Shown here: positions 6,751 to 11,750 of the stretch, one piece after another
Numbering within the stretch: the stretch's first letter is position 1
Layout: each line of letters starts with the position of its first letter
Assembly (NCBI GenBank): GCA_025450375.1
Contig: JANWHO010000045.1
Coordinates: 1-11,750 of the forward strand
Origin: Chloroflexota bacterium
GTDB taxonomy: Bacteria; Chloroflexota; UBA5177; JANWHV01
Length of the DNA stretch: 11,750 bases
Reading direction: 5' to 3'
The notes under the pieces: model-generated
The model's input: the letters and a program-made list of their open reading frames with translations, nothing else
Databases searched by the model: none
Told to the model about the DNA's origin: nothing
Made by a program: the position numbers and the translations under genes

Positions 6751-8364
6751 ATGTCTCTTCGAGTGAACAACAACATCGACGCGATGGCCACCCTCAACGC
6801 CTTGACCAAGGCGAGCAGCAGCTACAGCCAGTCGATGAATCGCCTCTCCACCGGCAAACGGATCAACAGCGCCGCCGACGACGCCGCCGGCTACGCGATC
6901 TCCAACAAGCTCCTCGCCCAGAGCAATGGCTTGATGCAAGCCCAGTCCAACGCGCAGGACGGCATTTCCCTGGTGCAGACGGCCAATGGTGGTCTGCAGA
7001 CGATCCAGAACCTGCTTCAGCGTTACCGCCAGTTGGCGGTGCAGTCCGCCAATGATACCAACACCACCTCCGATCGCCAGGCCCTTCAGGCCGAAGGCAC
7101 GCAGATTACGACTGAAATCACCCAAATCGCTACCACCACCCAGTTCAATACGAAGAACCTGCTGGACGGCAGCCTGGGCACCCAGGGCCAGCTCACCGGA
7201 GCTACCAATACCCTTGGTTCGACTTCCACCCTCTACAACGGCAGCGTGTACGGCAATGGCAATTCGCCCGTGCTCAACACCGGCACCCTGGCCGCGAATG
7301 ACATTACCGGGGCTCAGATCGCCTACACTTTCGCCGTGACCACGCTGGGCACGGTTGGGACGGTCGGAGCGCAAGGCACCGCGAGTGGCACCGTGGCCGC
7401 TACTTCAACGATCAATCAAGCAGCCAGTTTCTATAAGGCATATACCGGTACGCTCTCAGGCGGCGCGGTTGCTCCGACCGGCGTGGCCGCCGGCAGTTAC
7501 AGCCTCACCATCACAGGCGCCGCTGGAACCGCTACGGTCGCGGTTGATTCCAGCAAAACCTTCCAGAACGTGGTGGACGCGATCAATGGTGTCTCCAACA
7601 AAACCGGCGTTTCCGCGTCGTTCTCCAGCACCAACGGCATTACCCTTACCAACAGTGTGGCCGGCTCGGCTCAGGTAGCCTCGGCCACCGGCCAGGCCGG
7701 GCTGCTCCGCGGCCTGGGCTTGATGGGCGCTGACAGCAGCACCTACACCAGCCAGGCTTCCCTCACCGCCGCCGAGCAGACGGTCGTGACCGCCTCCGGC
7801 GCCGGCACCGATGGCGTGGGCACCCTGCAATCGAGTGGGGTCGGCGCCTTCACCCACACCCTCTCCGCGAACGGCAACTCGTTTACCGACGCCTCGACCG
7901 GCTTCAACTACAACCTGAACGCGGTTGGCGGTCTCAAGCTCGGCGCCGCTGACTTCAATGTGATCAACAGTGGCAGTCTTACCCTGCAGGTTGGCGCCAA
8001 CGCCGACCAGAACCTGACTGTTTCGGTTGGGAACATGCAGTCCTCGGCCCTGGGAGTCTCGCAGGTCGATATCACCACTCAGGCGGGCGCCAACGGAGCG
8101 ATCTCCACCATCGACGCGGCCATCCAGACCGTCTCGAACCAGGCCTCTAACCTGGGCGCGGTGCAGAACCGCTTGACGGCGGCCACTGGGAACCTGGCGA
8201 TTGGCCAGGAGAACATGACCTCCGCCTACAGCGCGATCACCAACGTCAACATGGCGCAGGAGTCCACGAATCTGGCCACGGCTCAGATCCTTCAGCAGTC
8301 CGCGACCTCGATGCTGGCCCAGGCGAACCAGTCCTCGCAGCTCGTCCTGAAGCTGCTCGGCTAA
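6751..8364 (+). CDS. fliC: Flagellin, filament subunit
   Basis: Encodes 537 residues. The N-terminal D0/D1 domain (1 to about 140) is classical: LRVNNNIDAM, the MNRLSTGKRINSAADDAAG motif, DGISLVQTANGGL and FNTKNLLDG. The C-terminal D1/D0 domain (about 439-537) has LGAVQNRL, ATAQILQQSATSMLAQAN and a hydrophobic end LVLKLLG. The acidic stretch normally near DADMAEE here reads TNVNMAQE. Residues about 141-438 form a Ser/Thr/Gly/Ala-rich surface region. Within it, 248-326 resembles a flagellin hook-IN type module (FQNVVDAING, KTGVSAS). I see no Cys. AGGGAG (6736-6741) lies 9 bases before the ATG. It polymerises outside the cell after type III export and probably needs FliS. It faces the glycosyltransferase operon, so its variable domain is a likely O-glycosylation target (inference). 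Confidence 0.97.
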   Translation: MSLRVNNNIDAMATLNALTKASSSYSQSMNRLSTGKRINSAADDAAGYAISNKLLAQSNGLMQAQSNAQDGISLVQTANGGLQTIQNLLQRYRQLAVQSANDTNTTSDRQALQAEGTQITTEITQIATTTQFNTKNLLDGSLGTQGQLTGATNTLGSTSTLYNGSVYGNGNSPVLNTGTLAANDITGAQIAYTFAVTTLGTVGTVGAQGTASGTVAATSTINQAASFYKAYTGTLSGGAVAPTGVAAGSYSLTITGAAGTATVAVDSSKTFQNVVDAINGVSNKTGVSASFSSTNGITLTNSVAGSAQVASATGQAGLLRGLGLMGADSSTYTSQASLTAAEQTVVTASGAGTDGVGTLQSSGVGAFTHTLSANGNSFTDASTGFNYNLNAVGGLKLGAADFNVINSGSLTLQVGANADQNLTVSVGNMQSSALGVSQVDITTQAGANGAISTIDAAIQTVSNQASNLGAVQNRLTAATGNLAIGQENMTSAYSAITNVNMAQESTNLATAQILQQSATSMLAQANQSSQLVLKLLG

Positions 8365-8386
8365 ACGTAGCCAAGTACGAGCACAC

Positions 8387-8456
8387 GTGGGCGGTCTCCC
8401 TGGTGGGGCCGCCCACGGGCGGCCCCCAAAGCGGAAGCGTTTCCGCCGCGGGGGCC
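8387..8456 (+). terminator. Tandem GC-rich hairpins between fliC and fliD
   Basis: Hairpin 1 is a perfect 8-bp stem, GTGGGCGG (8387-8394) with CCGCCCAC (8409-8416). Hairpin 2 pairs GGCCCCC (8421-8427) with GGGGGCC (8450-8456), with an inner GCGGAA (8431-8436) / TTCCGC (8441-8446) stem. No U-tract follows, so this is not a classical intrinsic terminator. It may be a partial terminator or a 3'-stabilising structure that keeps flagellin mRNA in excess of fliD. A third, competing stem is described in the findings. Confidence 0.5.
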
Positions 8457-8498
8457 CTCGTGGTTACGCTCTAGACGAGTGGGGAAAGGAAACGTCTC

Positions 8499-10418
8499 AT
8501 GTCCAGCCCGGTGTCCTCCACTGGCGGCAGTGGCTCAAGCTCAACCCAATCGAATATCGACTACCTTGGCTATCTGGGCAGCCTGTCTTCCAGCCCGTTC
8601 GATCCCAATGTGGTGATCAATGCCCTGCTCAACGTGCAGCAGCAGCCGATCAGTCAGATCCAGACCCAAATTAAGAATGTTCAGACGGACCAGAGTATCT
8701 ATAAGTCCATCGGCGCCGACGCGACGGCGTTGCAGAATGCCGCCTTTTCCCTCAGTTTGCAAAGCACGATTCAAGCCAACGCGGTCACCTCCAGCAACAG
8801 TTCGGCGGTTACCGCCACCGCCGGCCCGAACGTGGCCGCCGGCAGCTATACGGTGGCGGTCAGCCATCTCGCGACCGCCACCGTCGCTGCCTCCACGGCG
8901 CAGCTTGGCCTGGCGATCAATGGAACCACGCCCCTGAGCGCGCTCAACCTGAGCGCCCCAGTAACCGCCGGCTCCTTCAGCGTGGTGATCGACGGCAAGG
9001 TACAGCAAATCACTGTCGATCCAACCAAGTCACTCACCGATCCCAATGGAGCCCTGACCCTGCTCCAGCAGGCGCTTACCGCCGGGATGCAATCTAGCGA
9101 CCCCGGCGCCTCCGCGGCGGTCTCGGTGAATGGGAACAAGGTGCAAGTCCAGGTGAACAGCGGCACCGCCGCGCACAGCATCTCGTTTGGCGCTTCCGGT
9201 GATAGCTCGAACTTTCTCCAGGCGATGAACCTGTCCACCGCCAATGCGACAGTAGCCGTCGGCGGGAACGCTACCATGAGCAGCAGCACCGTGGTGGGGG
9301 TGGCCCAGACGGGGGCTATCCTGACTCAGGCGAACCTGGCCACCGGGCTGAATAACACCAGCGGCAGCTTCACCGTCAACGGCGTCGCGATTTCGTGGAA
9401 TGCCTCCCAGGATTCGATCAATAGCGTGATTGGCCGGATCAATAGCTCGAGCGCCGGAGTCACGGCGAGCTACAACGCGACCACCGACCAGTTGCAGTTC
9501 ACCAACACCGCCACCGGCCAGGGCGCCATGGCGCTCCAGGATGTGAGCGGCAACTTCCTGGCCGCCATGAATCTGGCGCCCGGCACTACCAACGCGCAGG
9601 TTCTGGGTCAGAACGCCGCGCTATCCATTAACGGGGGAGCCACGATCTCCTCGGCCAGCAATACGATTACCAACGCGATCCCCGGGCTCTCGATCAACGC
9701 CCTGGCGCTGACCAGCGGCACCCCCGCCACCCTGACCGTAGGGCCGGACGTGACCGGGATCACCAAGAACGTGCAAACGTTCGTGACCGCCGCCAACAAG
9801 CTCCTTACCGATATCAACACCACCCAACAGAAGGATCCCACTACCGGAACCTATAGCTTCCTTCTGGGCGACTTTACCCTGACCGGCCTGGCGAATTCGG
9901 TGCTGAACATGATCACCGGCCAGGTGGCCGGCTCGGGAACCTATCAATCGTTGCAAGACCTGGGGATTACCACCGGGGCGGTTGGCAGCCACCCCGGTAC
10001 CACCAATGGTCTGACCCTGGACGCCTCCAAGCTGTCGGCGGCGCTCACCGCGAACCCGTCGCAGGTCGCGGCGCTGTTTGCCGGTACCGTGGCGGTGAAC
10101 GGCTTCCAAGGGGTGGGCCATACGCTGAACACCTACCTCAACCAGCAAACCAACGCGGTCAACGGGCCATTTGCCCTGGAACAAAATACCGGCGATACGC
10201 AGATCAAACAGTACCAGGCGCGAATTGCCTCCATTCAGGACCAGATCAACCAGCAACGGCAGATCCTGATCAACGAGTTCTCCGCCATGACCACGGCCCT
10301 GGGCTCGCTGAACGCGCAGAGCGCCGCTCTGGCAAGCCTTGGCATTAGCATTACCTCGGCCAACCTGTCCGGCGGTACATCCTCCAGTTCCACCTCATCA
10401 AGTAGTAGCGGCCACTGA
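8499..10418 (+). CDS. fliD: Flagellar filament cap protein
   Basis: Encodes 639 residues. After a Ser-rich lead (1 to about 26), the FliD N-terminal domain follows (NVVINALLNVQQQPISQIQ, then a helical stretch to about 90). The middle has two flagellin-IN-like modules (about 158-246 and 288-359) ending in NFLQAMNLS and NFLAAMNL. The FliD C-terminal domain runs from about 421 (NVQTFVTAANKLLTDIN) to about 618, with typical LTLDASKLSAAL, NPSQVAALFAG and a coiled-coil-like QIKQYQARIASIQDQIN. The protein ends in a low-complexity Ser/Thr tail (624-639) not usual for the family. AAGGA (8486-8490) lies 8 bases before the ATG. It caps the growing filament and promotes flagellin folding and insertion. 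It is co-directional with fliC and probably partly read through from it. Ser-rich ends could be glycosylated or simply flexible. Confidence 0.95.
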   Translation: MSSPVSSTGGSGSSSTQSNIDYLGYLGSLSSSPFDPNVVINALLNVQQQPISQIQTQIKNVQTDQSIYKSIGADATALQNAAFSLSLQSTIQANAVTSSNSSAVTATAGPNVAAGSYTVAVSHLATATVAASTAQLGLAINGTTPLSALNLSAPVTAGSFSVVIDGKVQQITVDPTKSLTDPNGALTLLQQALTAGMQSSDPGASAAVSVNGNKVQVQVNSGTAAHSISFGASGDSSNFLQAMNLSTANATVAVGGNATMSSSTVVGVAQTGAILTQANLATGLNNTSGSFTVNGVAISWNASQDSINSVIGRINSSSAGVTASYNATTDQLQFTNTATGQGAMALQDVSGNFLAAMNLAPGTTNAQVLGQNAALSINGGATISSASNTITNAIPGLSINALALTSGTPATLTVGPDVTGITKNVQTFVTAANKLLTDINTTQQKDPTTGTYSFLLGDFTLTGLANSVLNMITGQVAGSGTYQSLQDLGITTGAVGSHPGTTNGLTLDASKLSAALTANPSQVAALFAGTVAVNGFQGVGHTLNTYLNQQTNAVNGPFALEQNTGDTQIKQYQARIASIQDQINQQRQILINEFSAMTTALGSLNAQSAALASLGISITSANLSGGTSSSSTSSSSSGH

Positions 10419-10477
10419 GTCCATCCGCGCGGAGTCATCAAGTAGCTCATCCTGACCGGGAAGAGAGGCGGAGATCG

Positions 10478-10846
10478 ATGCACCAAGAGCTTGCGGTGAG
10501 TGTTTCAGCCATGCAGCGCTCCCTGCTTGAGCGCTTGCTCGCCATTACCGACGAACAAGCGCGCGCCCTGGCGGCGGATGACATTCCCGTGTTCGAGCGC
10601 TTGTCGGAACTGCGCTCGGCCGCGGTACGGGAGGCCGCCGAGCACCTGCCACCACGTCAAGCCTGGGACGCGGGCCTAGCGGATCAGGTAGAGACGCTGC
10701 GCCAGCACTCCGAAACCCTGCAACGAGAGATCCGCTTCCGCATGGCCGACGTGCGCAAGGCGCTGGTGGACCTCTCACGCCGGCAACACGTGACCCAATA
10801 CCTGGAACGCGAGACGGGCCAACAAAGCGCTTCCTGGCGAGGGTAA
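10478..10846 (+). CDS. FliT/FlgN-like flagellar export chaperone (small helical protein)
   Basis: Encodes 122 residues, predicted almost wholly helical and charged. Residues about 13-45 (SLLERLLAITDEQARALAAD, then FERLSELR) follow the loose pattern of FliT and FlgN chaperones, and a second long helix covers about 66-110. There is no signal peptide or membrane segment. AGAGG (10464-10468) lies 9 bases before the ATG, with GGAG closer. It starts 59 bases after fliD and precedes flaG and fliS. In many bacteria FliT is encoded beside fliD and fliS and holds the FliD C-terminus before export. The family has weak sequence conservation, so the call rests on size, helix pattern and position. FlgN, the chaperone for hook-filament junction proteins, is the main alternative. 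Confidence 0.65.
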   Translation: MHQELAVSVSAMQRSLLERLLAITDEQARALAADDIPVFERLSELRSAAVREAAEHLPPRQAWDAGLADQVETLRQHSETLQREIRFRMADVRKALVDLSRRQHVTQYLERETGQQSASWRG

Positions 10847-10896
10847 GGGTAAGGCTGACCCCCCTCAGGTCGTTAGTCGAGAGAGAGAGGTGTATC

Positions 10897-11241
10897 ATGC
10901 AGGATGTACGACTCGGCGCCGGGACGCCGGTTGGCGCCGGCGCGACGGAATCCAGCCCCCCAACCGCCGGAGCGATTCAGGGCGGGGTGGTCGCCGCGAA
11001 CGCAAATGACCAGGATTCCGCCAGTGGTTTCTCGCTGGTGGATGCCTCGGCCTCGCTGGCTGGTCGGAATAGCGTCGTGACCGATGTGGTCCTCGGCGCC
11101 AATAACCAGATTTCCGGCATCCGCGTGATCGATAGCGTGACCCATGAGGTGATCGCCGAGAGCCCGCCGGATTCCATCGCCCGGATGCGGGAAGAGGTTC
11201 TGGCCTACCAGGACGTGGTCCGCGGAAACAAGATCTCCTGA
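10897..11241 (+). CDS. flaG: FlaG-like flagellar protein
   Basis: Encodes 114 residues. The first 45 or so are Gly/Ala/Pro-rich and probably disordered. The C-terminal half carries IRVIDSVTHEVIAESPPDSI (about 77-96), matching the FlaG pattern of a beta strand with D-x-x-T-x-EVI-x-x-x-P-P, although the usual arginine-glutamine before the prolines is replaced by Ala-Glu. Length fits the family. GAGG (10887-10890), part of a short GA run, lies 6 bases before the ATG. FlaG genes commonly sit beside fliD and fliS and affect filament length; biochemical function is poorly known. The 50 bases before it hold nothing else that I can call. Confidence 0.72.
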   Translation: MQDVRLGAGTPVGAGATESSPPTAGAIQGGVVAANANDQDSASGFSLVDASASLAGRNSVVTDVVLGANNQISGIRVIDSVTHEVIAESPPDSIARMREEVLAYQDVVRGNKIS

Positions 11242-11311
11242 GACAACTGGGGATGATTCTCCTCTGATGCCCTCTCCAGATCGGGAGAAATCAGTCGAAG
11301 GATCAGATAGG

Positions 11312-11338
11312 CCAACCGGCGCCCTCCTGGCCGGCTGG
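11312..11338 (+). promoter_or_regulatory. Hairpin in the flaG-fliS gap
   Basis: CCAACCGGC (11312-11320) pairs with GCCGGCTGG (11330-11338) with one A-C mismatch and a 9-base loop. It sits about 30 bases before the fliS start and is not followed by a U-tract. It may influence mRNA stability or translation of fliS; no specific function can be assigned. Confidence 0.35.
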
Positions 11339-11368
11339 GGCTGGTGACGATGGGAAGGAACGGAACCC

Positions 11369-11746
11369 ATGCAGACCGCCGCGTACGCGCAGTATCGAGC
11401 CATCACCACGGAGACCGCCGGCCCCGGCGATTTGCTCCTTCAACTCTATCAAGCCGCGATCAAGAATGTCGGTCAGGCGCGCTTGGCGGTTGAATGCGCG
11501 AACGTGCCCACGGCCCACAAGCACATCGTGCGCGCGCAGGATATTGTGCTGGAACTGCAGCGCACCCTCGATCACGAGAAGGGCGGCGAGTTGGCCCCGA
11601 CCCTCGATAGCCTTTATACGTTTATGCGCCGGCGCTTGGTTGATGCCAATATCGCGAAGGCGGTTGAACCCCTGGACGAAGTGCAAGGGCTCCTGCGTCA
11701 ACTCCTCGCCGCCTGGCAGGTCGCGGTGCGTGAGACCCGCCGCTGA
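11369..11746 (+). CDS. fliS: Flagellin-specific export chaperone
   Basis: Encodes 125 residues, the usual FliS length. Conserved features are Y6/Y9 near the N-terminus, TAGPGDLLLQLYQAAIKN (16-33, the helix with the LxxLY signature), HIVRAQDIVLELQRTLD (about 51-67), GGELAPTLDSLYTFMRRRL and the final AAW helix. FliS binds the disordered C-terminal D0 region of flagellin in the cytoplasm, blocking premature polymerisation and passing it to the export gate. AAGGA (11355-11359) lies 9 bases before the ATG. The stop codon is 4 bases from the window edge. It lies in the same orientation as fliC, fliD and flaG. If flagellin is glycosylated before export, FliS-bound flagellin would be the probable form met by the TPR enzymes (inference). 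Confidence 0.95.
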   Translation: MQTAAYAQYRAITTETAGPGDLLLQLYQAAIKNVGQARLAVECANVPTAHKHIVRAQDIVLELQRTLDHEKGGELAPTLDSLYTFMRRRLVDANIAKAVEPLDEVQGLLRQLLAAWQVAVRETRR

Positions 11747-11750
11747 TCAC

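Noticed and set aside
6565..7374. 269-codon minus-strand frame over the start of fliC
   Set aside because: It runs antisense to the conserved flagellin N-terminus and shows no family features.
10395..10445. 11-base direct repeat (TCATCAAGTAG) at 10395-10405 and 10435-10445
   Set aside because: There are only two copies, one inside the Ser-codon tail of fliD. No attachment site or mobile gene is nearby, so it is probably a small local duplication.
10879..10888. Five GA repeats just before flaG as a phase-variation tract
   Set aside because: It is too short to expect frequent slippage, and it forms part of an ordinary purine-rich ribosome binding site.

Overview
The window is a GC-rich, densely coded piece of bacterial chromosome carrying part of a flagellar filament locus. 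The genes use good Shine-Dalgarno sequences, and the flagellin, cap, chaperones and FlaG are all of bacterial type, so this is a motile bacterium and not an archaeon. Nothing in the sequence fixes the phylum. There is no rRNA, tRNA, CRISPR array, insertion sequence or phage gene.

Left half (1-6203, minus strand): three tandem paralogues, the leftmost cut by the window edge. Gaps between them are only 12 and 19 bases, so they look like one operon read right to left. Each has the same unusual layout: an N-terminal four-cysteine SEC-C-type zinc knuckle, eight or nine tetratricopeptide repeats (TPRs), and a C-terminal catalytic region of the O-GlcNAc transferase / SPINDLY type (glycosyltransferase family 41). 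The catalytic halves are much better conserved between copies than the TPR halves.

Middle (6204-6750): a 547-base divergent intergenic region. It holds a 15-bp perfect inverted repeat and short hairpins of a REP-like kind, a strong palindrome, and a candidate sigma-28-type flagellin promoter.

Right half (6751-11746, plus strand): flagellin (fliC), filament cap (fliD), a small helical FliT/FlgN-like chaperone, a FlaG-like protein and the flagellin chaperone FliS. Two GC-rich hairpins with alternative pairings lie between fliC and fliD.

How it fits together (inference): the right-hand operon makes the filament subunit, its cap and their export chaperones. The left-hand operon makes cytoplasmic TPR-OGT enzymes likely to glycosylate Ser/Thr of flagellin, and perhaps FliD, before export. 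The flagellin has a long Ser/Thr-rich variable domain and FliD has Ser-rich ends, both plausible acceptors. No sugar-nucleotide synthesis genes are present, which fits use of a housekeeping donor such as UDP-GlcNAc. The main novelty candidate is the triplicated SEC-C/TPR/OGT array facing the flagellin gene.
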